DNA of 64,000 nucleotides from Madurella fahalii (Eukaryota > Ascomycota > Sordariomycetes > Sordariales): positions 558,001 through 622,000 of the forward strand of contig CM056877.1 in the NCBI GenBank assembly GCA_029876055.1, read 5' to 3'. A program made the translations under genes and the position numbers. The notes under the pieces were generated by a model. That model was not told where the DNA came from. It saw nothing but the letters and a program-made list of their open reading frames with translations, and did no database searches. Below are positions 33,136-42,772 of the stretch, in pieces; the first letter of the stretch is position 1, and every line of letters begins with the position of its first letter.

Positions 33136-33459
33136 ATGGCGGGCTGTTTGGGACTGTTCTGCTTCGCGAAGAAAAAGGAAAAAACCGACAATGCTACTGG
33201 CATCAACGAGAAGCCGTCGCGCAATGCGCCGCCTCCGGATGCCACCATGCCCGCGCCGGCTGGCTCCCCAACCCTGGAACCGGACGCGCCCCCGGCGTAT
33301 TCGCGCTACTCTGGCCGCACGGTCCCCACATTGACAACCCTGGCCGAAGAAGGGACCAAGTCTAAGGACGAGGTCACCGGCAATTCGGACGAGGCCGAGC
33401 GCCGGCGGCAAGCGGAACGGGAAGAGCAAGAGCGGCGGGACTTTTTCCAAATGCTTTGA
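33136..33459 (+). CDS. Small PPAY-motif protein, possibly lipid-anchored
   Basis: Intronless, 107 residues, start context AACCATGGCG. The N-terminus MAGCLGLFCF places two cysteines among hydrophobic residues directly after the start, as in proteins held to membranes by S-acylation. A lysine patch (AKKKEK) follows. The middle is Pro-rich and contains PDAPPAYSRY, a PPxY site for WW domains. The C-terminus is a charged helix (EAERRRQAEREEQERRDFFQML). The pattern suggests a small membrane-tethered adaptor for a Rsp5-type ubiquitin ligase, but this is inference from motifs alone. Strong start context, clean codon usage and coherent layout favour a real gene. Confidence 0.65.
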   Translation: MAGCLGLFCFAKKKEKTDNATGINEKPSRNAPPPDATMPAPAGSPTLEPDAPPAYSRYSGRTVPTLTTLAEEGTKSKDEVTGNSDEAERRRQAEREEQERRDFFQML

Positions 33460-35253
33460 ACGGGTCATCCGCACTTGAACGGCAGCACTTGTAACACGCA
33501 AAAATGCGACAACGCGTATAGCATCACGTGTGCACAGAATCACCAACCGAAGCCCGTTGCGACTGATCCCTGCGCCTTCACAGGATGACTCGCATGACGA
33601 CGCTCCCCGATCCCGATCGGGAGCGACGTTGTCTCTCCCAGGCGGTCAGCCCACTCCACCCATTTCTGGTTATTTTCAGAAGCATCTCGCGGGTCATTTC
33701 GGGTGCCCGTTAGCATGACGGGTAGGCTGGCGGACTGGCGCAAACGGACACGATCCTAGGGGCCTTCTTATGTGGCTGCGGCGAGATTGTGCTATTTATC
33801 GGGTACTCGGTTGCCGTGCTGCTCTGCAGTCGCATCGAACGAGGGATCAAGGTAGTTCCTCGGTCGCGGATATCGGGTGGCGGACGGAGGGTACGGTCTC
33901 ACTCGTATCGCGGATTTCAGGGTGGACGAGCAAACCTGTGATCATCCCACACAAGTGACCTCATGTCGTGGAGTTCTCGGGTGGGATTCGGGGAAAAGTG
34001 TCGTTCGCGGAGGTTTGCAGTGGGATCTGGTCGAGCCACAGGCCGGAACTGCGCGATGCCAACAAGGAACACCCAAGAGTTGGTGGATGCAAACGGTCGA
34101 ATGTAGGGAAAATGTTACTCATAACAGAAGACACGTCGCTTCTGAATAAACCACTCGCGAGGGACGTGGCTGGTGCGTTCTGACTTGAGCGGTGGAACCT
34201 GTGATCGATCTGTGTTCGAGCAGCAGCATCACGAACAGATTGACGCCGGGAAAAAAAAAAAAAAAAGGCAACATGCTCATCGGATTTGCTCCGAATTGAC
34301 CAATAAACACAAACATTTGGCCGCCAATCACCTTACGTTTCCTCAGTGCGGTCGGAATGAGCCATGCCGGTCCATTGGGTTGCAACGGTAATCATCGTTT
34401 GCGAGGCGGAGAATGAGGCTGCTGATGCTGGCAACGGCTGCAGAGCTGCAGAGCAGCGAGTCGGGTGGGTTCAATGCATGCGGGGGTCAGATGACGGGGA
34501 GGCTGGCCGTGATGAAACAAGCGAATTGGCTCTCTCTCTCATCATGCTGACAGTAATAAGAGCTGTTTAGGGGACACGAGGCGGTGTATAGAAGGACGAA
34601 TGAAGGAAGGAAAGGGGCCAGCCTCGGCTGGAGACGGCGAGCGAGAGGTTCGAGGCCATCGACAGATGAGGGCAGCATGGAGATGAGCAGTCCGAGGCCG
34701 ACACCGACGTGGCACGGAGGCGAGATTGAGGAGCCAATTTCGGGGGACGGATGCATCCGGCTCAGGTGCGGCAGACCCGGTTCGGGCTGCGACGGGCTGA
34801 GGCCCCCTAGCCCTCCGTTATCATCAATTGGCATCCGGCAATGGGGTGCCAGTTGGCCATGCGTCCGGTCTGGGCTTTGGGCGCTGGCTGCTGCGGGCCC
34901 AAATCCTTGGCCAGAGGCACGGCCCACAGCGCGGTTGGCGGAGAACTGGGCGAGAGACGGTAAGACCCAGCTCACCGGCGCCGACGGCCGAGGGGTTTTG
35001 GAGGTGCAGTGGAACAGATTGGGTGCCAGCGGTGGCCAGTCACGGGGAGAGCGTCATGCAGGCTGAAAGGGGGTTGAAGGTCTGCGAGACTCTTGAAGGC
35101 GTCTTGCACGCTGGCTGCGTCTCCACTGGCCACTGAGCCGGAGGTTGCGGAGTCTCATGCGCGTGGTGGGCCCAATCAGCGCCAAGTGCGACGCTGCGAC
35201 AGAGGGTTGGCGATCGCTGCTGCCACGTCAAGAGCCTCGATGGAGCCCCATCA

Positions 35254-35286
35254 ACGACAACCAGACGACAACCAGACGACAACCGG
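35254..35286. repeat. 11-bp tandem repeat, three copies
   Basis: The unit ACGACAACCAG occurs three times in a row, the last copy with one change. Confidence 0.8.
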
Positions 35287-35480
35287 ACAGCCCAAGCCTG
35301 TTTCGAGCCAAGCCGCTGCAGATGGGCGAGGCGGAAGGCCTTCCAAACCGTGCCGGAATTTTCCCTGCAGACGCGTTGGTTGGATGCCAGGCTGGGGCCC
35401 TGGTGCTGCTGCCACATTTGGCATGCTGTGATGGGCCAGCGGGCGGGTGGAGAGCCCCCATCGAGATGAACCACTCCTGC

Positions 35481-35520
35481 ACCCGCCTGCACCCGCCTGC
35501 ACCCGTCTGCGTCCGCCTGC
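35481..35520. repeat. 10-bp tandem repeat, four copies
   Basis: The unit ACCCGCCTGC occurs twice exactly and twice with one or two changes. Confidence 0.8.
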
Positions 35521-35879
35521 GTTCTGCGGCTGCCTTTGAGCCCAATTGACACGCACAATTTGCCAGGACGGCCCAAGTCTGGTGATCTGTTGTTTCTTGG
35601 TGATTGCTCGATTGCTTGCGTGGTGACTCAATGCCAGCCACCCCGAGCTTCCAATTCCTGTCCCCCCCCCTCAGCCTCTTCCCCCAGTCGTCATCCGGTA
35701 CCTCGAGGCAGGAGGCCCACGTCGTCCTCACGGTATATAGCCAACCGTGTGTCGTCCAATTCCACCGCCGCACACCATCCCCTCACAAAGCTTCGCTTCA
35801 AGATTGGACGCCCAGACCATCGTGACCCCACAATAGCGTCAACCACCATACCACTACCTAATTAAAAGCCCTCATTGGC

Positions 35880-36030
35880 CCCTTTTCTGCTTCTTTGTCT
35901 TTCATTTCCTCTCCCCCTCTTCTCTTCTCTTCTCCTCTCTTCTCTTCTCTCTCTCGTCTCTTCTCTTCTCGGTCCCTTCCTTTCTCTTAGTCCCCCTTCC
36001 TTTCTCTTTCTTCCCCTCTCTACCTCGCCG
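35880..36030 (+). promoter_or_regulatory. Pyrimidine-rich leader of the coiled-coil gene
   Basis: A nearly pure C/T tract of TTCTCTTCTC-type repeats ends about 115 bp before the ATG at 36145. CT-rich tracts near the transcription start are typical of well-expressed fungal genes. Confidence 0.5.
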
Positions 36031-36144
36031 TCCCATCGAGTCCCGGACGGCCCGCCCAAACTGGCTACCGCAAGAGTTCGCAGTTCTTCTTCCTACTCCA
36101 CCAGCACTAGGCCACCTGCGGCTCCAACCGCATCTAAGCCGAAG

Positions 36145-38814
36145 ATGGGTTCTCACGTCGACGCCGACCCCACCCAGGCGGTCGACGGCCTGGTCCGCGC
36201 CATCCGCGACCTGACGTCGGACCCCAACTACAAGCTCGTGGCCGACGTCTTCAGCGAGTTCCTCTACGTCAAGGAGCAGAATAACAAGCTCTCCAGCTCG
36301 CACCAGGTCGTCCTCGAGGAGTATCGGAAGTTCCGCAATGATCTCGAGGCCCAGAAAGCCGAGCTCGACAAGGAGAAGCAGGAGCTCGAGCTCCTCGTGC
36401 AGGAGAAGGTCCAGGAGATTGTCCAGCTCAGCGCCGCCAGGACGAGGTTAGAAGGTGACCTCGAGGACACGCAGAGGGCTCTCGACGAGACGAGACACAA
36501 TGCCGCCGAAGCCGCCGAGACCGCCTCCAGGGAGTTCGCCGAGATGAAGGCAACTAAGGAGACCGAATTTGCCGAAATGAAGGCCTCCAAGGAGGCCGAG
36601 TTCGAGGAGATGAAGACAACAAAGGAGACCGAGTATGCCGAACTGAAGGCCACCAAAGAGGCCGAGTATGCAGAGCTGAAGGCCACCAAGGAGGCCGAGT
36701 ATGCAGAGCTGAAGGCCACCAAGGAGGCTGAGTATGCGGAGATGAAGGCAGCCAAGGAGGCCGAGTTCGCAGAGATGAAGGCGGCCAAAGAGGCCGAGTT
36801 CACAGAGATGAAGACGACCAAGGAGACCGAGTTCGACGAGATGAAGACGACTAAGGAGACGGAATTTGCCGAGATGAAGGCGGCCAAAGAAGCCGAGTTT
36901 GCGGAGATGAAGGCCACCAAGGAAGCCGAATTCGCCGAGATGAAGGCCACCAAAGAGGCCGAGTTCGCCGAGATGAAGGCCGCTAAGGAAGCCGAGTTCG
37001 CCGAGATGAAGGCCACCAAGGAGGCTGAGTATGCGGATCTCGAGGCTGCCAAGGCCGCTGTCGAGGAGGAGAAGAGGCTCGGCGAGGAGGCTGCTGCCGC
37101 TGCCGCTGCTAAGGCCGCAGAGGAGATCACAGAGCTGACCGAGGCCAAGACTGGGCTCGAGGAAGTCAAGGCTAACAATGAGGCCGAGATTGCCACGCTC
37201 AAGGGCAACGTCGCCGACCTCGAGGAAGCCAAGGCTGGCCTGGAGCAAGTCAAGGCTGACAACGAGGCCGAGATCGCTTCGTTGCAGGACAAGATCGCTA
37301 CCCTGGAGGGCGAGAAGCAGAAGCTCGAGGAGGATCTCAAGGCGGCGAGACAGGAGATCGTTTCCCTGAATGAGACGCTTGTTCAGAAGAACAATGATAT
37401 CGAGAGCCTGCAGGAGTCCCTGCGCGCCGCCGAGGAGCAGATCGCCTCGCTCCAGCAGACGGTCGAGGAGAGGAACGCCGAGATCGAGGACCTACACGGA
37501 AAGCTCACGGCCGAGAGCGAGCGGGCGGACAGTGCCGAGGCGCACGGCCGGGATCTGCAGGCGCGGCTGGATGACACGGAGCAGAACCTCCACGTCACGA
37601 GCGGAAAGCTCACCGACCTCGAGCAGTACCGCATCGTTCTTCACAGTGAGAATGATGACATCTAGTAAGTCATAGCCCGGGAACCCCTCCAACCGGACCG
37701 TCGTGTGTAACTGACACATTTGCTCAGCGTCACGGTTCTTGACAAGATCTGGACCACCATCGTCACCCTGGTGGAGGGAACCTTCCGACCGGACATTGAC
37801 GACAATATCCTGCACGACCCGTCCTGCTGGACCAACCTGCGCAACTCGCCCTATCTCAAGCACGCCACGCAGCTCCAGATCCCGCTCCCGCAGTCCAACA
37901 CGCCGGCGGCCAAGGGCATGCGCATCAGCGCCGTGCTGGCCGTGCTCTCGCGGGCCATGCACAAGCATCTCTTCCGCCCCGTGTACCTGCTCGACGACGA
38001 CGACGAGAACCTGGTCAAGTTCCTGCGCGCCTTGGAGGACGAGGACCCGACGCGCGAGGCGCACATGCGCGCCACGCTCATGTCGATGATGCCGGAGCGG
38101 CAGATGGAGCAGGGCGCCCGGCGCGTCAAGATGGTGGTGCGCGAGGTGTCGTGGCTCGTGCAGCACCTGCTCAGCGCGCTGCAGTTCGAGGCCTTCTGCT
38201 CCGGCCTCGAAGCCGCCTGCAAGCTCGCGTGCGAGCAGTGGATGCGCATCCAGCTCGCGCAGATGAAGATCGAGCCGTACTTTGGCCCACCGTACGACGA
38301 CTTCGACTGGCAGGTGCTGGAGCTGCCCGAGTTCGCCGAGGCGGCCGAGGGCGGCCGGGACGGCCGTCACACCGATGAGCCAGACGACATCATCGACGAC
38401 AGGCTCGAGACGGTCGAGGCCACCGGGACACCGTCCGAGATCGCCGGCGCCGCTGACGCGGCAGACTCGTTCCACGCATCGGAGCACAGCCACATGGACG
38501 ACATGATGGAGGGGGACGTCGACCCCGACGAGATCCTCCTCGTCGTCTGGCCCAGCATGTGCTGCGTCGAGAACGGCGAGCTCATGTCCATGACGCAGGG
38601 CCTCGTCATCTCCAAGGAGCAGGCGCGCCCGGCGCTCGAGGAGCAGCGCTCGCGCTCGCGCCTCATCCCGCGGCCCGGATCACGCCGCGCCCGCACCATG
38701 TCGATGCCGGGCGGCGGCCACCAGAGCAGAGGAAGCAGCCCGCGCGGCAAGCCGGCGCATTTCCTGTCGCACGCAATGGCGGCATCTGAGATCAGTGGGC
38801 CCGACGACAACTAA
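36145..38814 (+). CDS. Long coiled-coil protein with sixteen 11-residue repeats
   Basis: Two exons, 36145..37664 and 37728..38814, join over a 63-nt intron (donor GTAAGT, branch CTGAC, acceptor CTCAG) to 868 residues. Residues 1-60 are compact (DPTQAVDGLVRAIRDLTSDPNYKL). Residues about 60-130 are heptad coiled coil. Residues 130-305 are sixteen tandem copies of an 11-residue unit of the form EFAEMKATKEA. Two diverged copies of a longer unit (EEVKANNEAEIATL, EQVKADNEAEIASL) and further coiled coil follow, to about residue 500. Exon 2 encodes a mostly helical, conserved-looking domain (CWTNLRNSPYLKHATQLQIPLPQSNTP ... MRISAVLAVLSRAMHKHLF) and an acidic then basic disordered tail. It is likely a structural or scaffold protein. 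I cannot name the family. Confidence 0.88.
36532..37059 (+). repeat. 33-bp coding tandem repeat, sixteen units
   Basis: Sixteen consecutive 33-bp units each encode an 11-residue (hendecad) block; the best-conserved pattern is E-[FY]-A-E-M-K-A-[TA]-K-E-A. Units 4-6 share EYAELKATKEA exactly, which points to recent internal duplication. Confidence 0.95.
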
Positions 38815-40086
38815 AAAAAGGTGCCAAAGCACCGAGAACCGAGCAGAAACCCGACGACATAACGATCGGGCCGTAATGGAAGCGGGTTCAGAGTTGAGTC
38901 GGTGGATCTTGTAACAATCTCCCATCAAAGAGTCATGACTTCTTTCCCCTCTTTTTCTCTTTCCTTTCTTTTCCTTATTTACTCTCGTGCGGCCGTGGCC
39001 TGGGGCGGGTGGAGCGGGAGAGGCCACGGCGTACCAAAAAGTTTTTCGTCTTTGCTTGTACAGATTGGTGTGTCGAGATGAGTTGACGGCCTAGACTTTT
39101 GCATTTCCAGATTTCCCTTTGTGTCTCTAATACGCATAACATGGGTGGCGGGTATCGGCAGCATAGCAAGCGCGGGATGAATTGGCAACGGGGATCGGGG
39201 ATCGGGTTCATTCACCGGGTTCGGATCGGGTCGTTGCAAAGACTTGGGTGCGCATAATTTAGCACTGGAGTCGGTAATACGATAACGGGAGATTGACTTG
39301 ATGAGAAATACACGATGCATTGCATCTTTGTCTTCGGTCTTAGAGGGACCTCGCAGCGTTCTCAGTGTGTTGGGGGAACCTGCTGCTGCGCAGCAATTTA
39401 CCACCCCACGTCACCTGGGCAGGCCTGGCCATATTTGCGCTAACTATCGCTACCAAAGTCTGCAGGACACGAGGCGCAGTATTATTATCCGGGAAATAAA
39501 TACATTTCGGGACCGGTACCCATCCCCCATCGTTGGACAAGGCCCCCTGTCATGCTCGTGTCTTCGCCCCGTGACCATCCCCCGCTGAATACCGTAACTA
39601 GACTTATACGGGTACCACTTGATGAAATTATGTTGCGATTCCAACTCCCATTACTTCGAGCTACTCGACAGAGCATCCAAGTAGGCAATAACCTACGGGG
39701 TTCATAGATGTACGGATAAAGTCCAACACCAGCCACTTGAGCAGATGCAACCCCAGGATGCTACCAAGACGCTAATGCCGCCACATGTAATAGGATGAAG
39801 CCATCAGCCGGGCTGAGCTCCGGTTGGGATCCTCCCGGCCCGTGCCAAGCCGGCTATCCACGCGGCACTCCGCCTTTGTCCGTTAACCCTTTTCGGGAGA
39901 GCAAATACACCAGCTCAGAACAAGCGCCCTCGGGGATTTCGGTTGAATATTGTGGCTTCGAGTGAGGAAAATGTAATCCCAATGTAATTTCATGGCCCTT
40001 TCCATTTGGCATTTTCACCTCTTTTGACATCCCAAGTATTGTACATGCCAATCTTCCCCTTTCTCACCCCCTTCCCCGGGGGGCGT
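38815..40086. other. Intergenic interval between convergent genes
   Basis: 3' flanks of the coiled-coil gene and the DUF4419 gene. No supported feature. Confidence 0.5.
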
Positions 40087-41430
40087 TCAAGGACTGCCGC
40101 ACCCCGACCCCAGATTCCTTTGGGTGCTCCCAGAAATCAGGTACAACTCGAAGTCATACTCATCCGACCCCCGCCTGACCGTCGAGTTGTGGTCGCCCGG
40201 GCCATACAACATCCAGGCCGAAAGCGGCCGTACCGTGCCGTGGAGGCTGGCATCAGCCGCCAAGCTGGCGTTCTTACCCGCGCGCGCGAGCGCCTCGGCG
40301 TATCCCTTGGGCGCGCCCTTGACGATCCGCTTGCCCAGGGTGCCGGCGGCCACGTAGGCGGGGTACTTGTCCATGCCGCCAAAGTCGTGCATGAGGAAGG
40401 GAGCGCGGGCGTAGCCGGCCGGGAACCGCCTGATGTCGTGGATCCCGTAGCCCACCCCGTCCAGCGTCACCACGGCGCCCCCGCCCGTGCCCCACTTCTT
40501 CCCCTCGCCGGTCCAGTAGAGGAAGCCGGTGATCCAGCCGGACACGTCGAGCGGCGAGGCGCCGCAGAAGCCCTGGTGGCGCGCAAACACGATCTGGCTC
40601 CAGAAGGTCCGGATCTCGTCCGAGTCGGGCTCGTCGAAGCTCCGCACGAACCGCTTGAGGATGGGTGCGAGGCGGGCGCGGTACTCGTCGGGCTCGGCGC
40701 CGAACTCGGCCAGCCGGTCGAGCCGCGCATACAGCTTCTCCCAGTCGGCCTTCTCGCCGAGCAGCGTGACGCTGGGCAGGCCGCAGACGATGCCGCCCTC
40801 GTAGCGGAAGTAGGCCTTCATGAGGCCCATCATGAGGATGTTGGACGTCATGACGTCGTCGGCCGTTGTCGTCGAGAAGTCGGGCACGATCCAGTCGCGC
40901 AGCCAAGGGGTCTGCACCCGCGCCTGGATCTCGTCCTTGAACCGCCACAGCACTTCCGTCCACGTGTAGTCCTCGATGTAGATGGTCTCCTGGCCCTGGT
41001 GCTTGACGAAGAGGTGCCGCACGTCCTCGGCGTGCGCCTCCATGTAGTAGCTGAGCTGCGTGAGGATGGTGAACCACACCTCCTCTGGCCGGATCTCGAG
41101 GTGCAGGTGCTCACCCCACGCCTGGATGGCGCTGCGGACGAACGAGTCGCCCGACGGGACGAGCTCGCTCGGGTCCGCCGTCTCGGCGCCCAGCGGCTCG
41201 AGCGTGCCGCTGTACGACGAGAGGAGCACTTTGACCGAGCTGTTGGTAAATTCGAACTCGGCGCTGTTGCGGAGGAGCGCGTCGTAGTCGGACGAGCCGT
41301 TGGTCGAACTGCTGGCTCTCAAAGGCAGGGGGTCGCCGCCGGGGAGGATGACTACGCTGGCGGCGGCCGGGCGCAGTGCCAGCGCCAGCGCGAGGGCTAC
41401 GGTGCCAAAGAAGTTCTTTGCTGCCGGCAT
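40087..41430 (-). CDS. DUF4419 protein with signal peptide
   Basis: Intronless, 447 residues. A hydrophobic N-terminus (residues 1-25, KNFFGTVALALALALRPAAA) looks like a cleavable signal peptide. The body matches DUF4419: the early AIQAWGEHLHLEIRPEEVWFTILTQLSYYMEAHAEDVR, the central TADDVMTSNILMMGLMKAYF and LPSVTLLGEKADW, and the late FCGASPLDVSGWITGFLYW. Several N-glycosylation sequons (NGSS, NSSV, NASL, NSTV) fit a secreted or wall-associated protein. The biochemical function of DUF4419 is not known to me. The long frame on the opposite strand (40006..41610) is an antisense shadow in GC-rich DNA. Confidence 0.9.
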   Translation of the reverse strand: MPAAKNFFGTVALALALALRPAAASVVILPGGDPLPLRASSSTNGSSDYDALLRNSAEFEFTNSSVKVLLSSYSGTLEPLGAETADPSELVPSGDSFVRSAIQAWGEHLHLEIRPEEVWFTILTQLSYYMEAHAEDVRHLFVKHQGQETIYIEDYTWTEVLWRFKDEIQARVQTPWLRDWIVPDFSTTTADDVMTSNILMMGLMKAYFRYEGGIVCGLPSVTLLGEKADWEKLYARLDRLAEFGAEPDEYRARLAPILKRFVRSFDEPDSDEIRTFWSQIVFARHQGFCGASPLDVSGWITGFLYWTGEGKKWGTGGGAVVTLDGVGYGIHDIRRFPAGYARAPFLMHDFGGMDKYPAYVAAGTLGKRIVKGAPKGYAEALARAGKNASLAADASLHGTVRPLSAWMLYGPGDHNSTVRRGSDEYDFELYLISGSTQRNLGSGCGSP

Positions 41431-41861
41431 AGTTTAAGGCAGGCAATGGTGTGCAAGCAGGTCTACGGTGAGGGAGAGGGAGGCCTGAGTCCCGAGACGG
41501 CCGGCCGAAAAAGGGATGGCGGTGCCGATCTTATAGGGGCGAACCTAAGGGACTCGGCACTCCTGTCGTACGGGATGCCAAGATTGGGGAGCGAGATGGC
41601 GAACATATGATCACATTGGCTCGGTGCTCGTATTCCGAACAGATTCAGGGTTCAAAATTCAAACTGTCCTGAAGTTGGGTTACAAACGGCAACCCAGCCA
41701 GCCAGCCAATATAGCCGGCTAAGTAGATACATGGGTCTCTCCGCACAAAGTCCTATTTTTGGATAAAGTATAGGAGCGGAACCAGGAACTACTGTCATTC
41801 AATACCGGGCCAATCGCGAGTCCTGGGTGAGGGGAATCGTTTTGGATTACCCTTACCCTTA
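41431..41861. other. Interval between DUF4419 gene and transposon
   Basis: Promoter side of the DUF4419 gene, ending in the TA target dinucleotide of the transposon (41860-41861). CCCTTACCCTTAA just before the element resembles but is not the TTAGGG telomere repeat. Confidence 0.5.
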
Positions 41862-41902
41862 ACGTGCGTGATAAGCGAGCGGCCGATCTAAGCGAGCGGC
41901 CG
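41862..41902 (+). repeat. Left terminal inverted repeat of the Fot1-like element
   Basis: 41 bp starting ACGTGCGTGATAAGCGAGCG. It contains the subrepeat TAAGCGAGCGGCCG twice, a possible transposase-binding array. Confidence 0.93.
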
Positions 41903-42502
41903 AAATTTCACTACCCTACTATAACTATCCTCAATTACACAACCACAACACTAGGAAATAACAATAACTAAATCGGAAACAGATGAATCAGACGATTCTG
42001 CAGCCTCCTTGCACATACGTACATTATGGCCAGGCTTTCCGCACACGCCACAGCACCGAATCTTCGTACGAGACCCCCTTACACCACTACCATTTTATCG
42101 TATTTCCTGGATTACCTGCTCACCCACAGCCTTCTGATCCAGTAGATCCTATACTTCTTGTACAGTAAGTGACCCTCCAAGCCGCACACATATTTTTTTT
42201 GCTCTCCGTCTTTTACTAAGCCCCTCATTGGCCTTTCGTAGTACTGAGACCTCCGAACGTAGAAGAGCTACCTCATGCATCACAGCCATCGTACCTTTAG
42301 CTAATCGATCTACAGCAGTTAGTATTGAGGTTGGAGAGCTGCCTTAATGGTTAGAAATTCGAGTTTTGATAAGTACTAACTGTGAGGTGGCTTCTCGAGG
42401 GTTATATGGCGTTTGGGAGACCCAAGGTAGTGCTGTAGTTAGGCTGGAGGCTGGGGGTGTTAGGGGTATTGGGGTCCGAATGCGTACATCCAGCTTAGAT
42501 AT

Positions 42503-42772
42503 TGTCAAAAGGGTCAGGCGCTAGTCCAAGGATCAGGATCACAGAATCTAGTGCAGGAGTCAAACCCATGTATTCTAGTCAGCTAAAGCAGGCTGGCAGC
42601 TAACTGCGCCACTGTACGGACGTCATCCTGTACGCGTATCTCGTCTATAAAAGGAGCAACCTCTCCAGCAAAGATAGACGGCACAGCAGACGAAGATAAC
42701 AGGGCCAATCAACACAATCAAGACAAGACAACTGTCATTTCCCAAGATTCAGAGGTGCCGTGTTTCCGACAG
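42503..42772. mobile_element. 270-bp nested element with TG..CA ends and 5-bp target duplication (solo-LTR-like)
   Basis: The segment begins TGTCAAAAGG and ends TTTCCGACA, so it has TGTC..GACA ends, and is flanked on both sides by GATAT (42498-42502 and 42773-42777). Removing it and one GATAT makes the transposase frame continuous across DLERVIS-KLDV. TG..CA ends, a 5-bp duplication and a short length fit a solo LTR of a retrotransposon; a TATA-like TTTTATAG lies within it. It has no coding capacity. A short non-autonomous DNA element is the main alternative. Confidence 0.8.
42556..42611 (-). other. tRNA-like A-box and B-box pair inside the nested element
   Basis: On the minus strand, TGGCGCAGTTAG (42611..42600) matches the pol III A box at all but one position, and GGTTTGACTCC (42566..42556) matches the B box GGTTCGANTCC with one C-to-T change. 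Their spacing suits a tRNA. The acceptor and T stems do not pair, so this is not a functional tRNA gene; it may be a decayed tRNA-derived part. Confidence 0.4.

Larger units (their letters stand above)
33460..36144. other. Long intergenic region upstream of the coiled-coil gene
   Basis: No intact gene in 2.7 kb. It contains an 18-nt poly(A) run near 34249-34266, two short tandem repeats (listed separately) and a pyrimidine-rich leader next to the coiled-coil gene. Long frames on both strands at 34.5-35.7 kb overlap one another and show no domain. Confidence 0.5.

Noticed and set aside
35254..35520. CRISPR-like spaced repeats
   Set aside because: Units are 10-11 bp, directly tandem, with no spacers; the organism is a eukaryote.
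36264..37340. 358-residue minus-strand Ser/Ala-rich frame
   Set aside because: Complement of the 33-bp repeat array; periodicity is inherited from the coding strand.
37492..38493. 333-residue minus-strand frame
   Set aside because: Antisense to exon 2 of the coiled-coil protein.
40006..41610. 534-residue plus-strand frame opposite the DUF4419 gene
   Set aside because: Antisense shadow of a GC-rich real gene; composition dominated by Arg, Val, Leu, Gly without domain features.
41840..41861. Telomere-like CCCTTACCCTTAA
   Set aside because: Only two units and not the fungal TTAGGG sequence; it is merely the left flank of the transposon.
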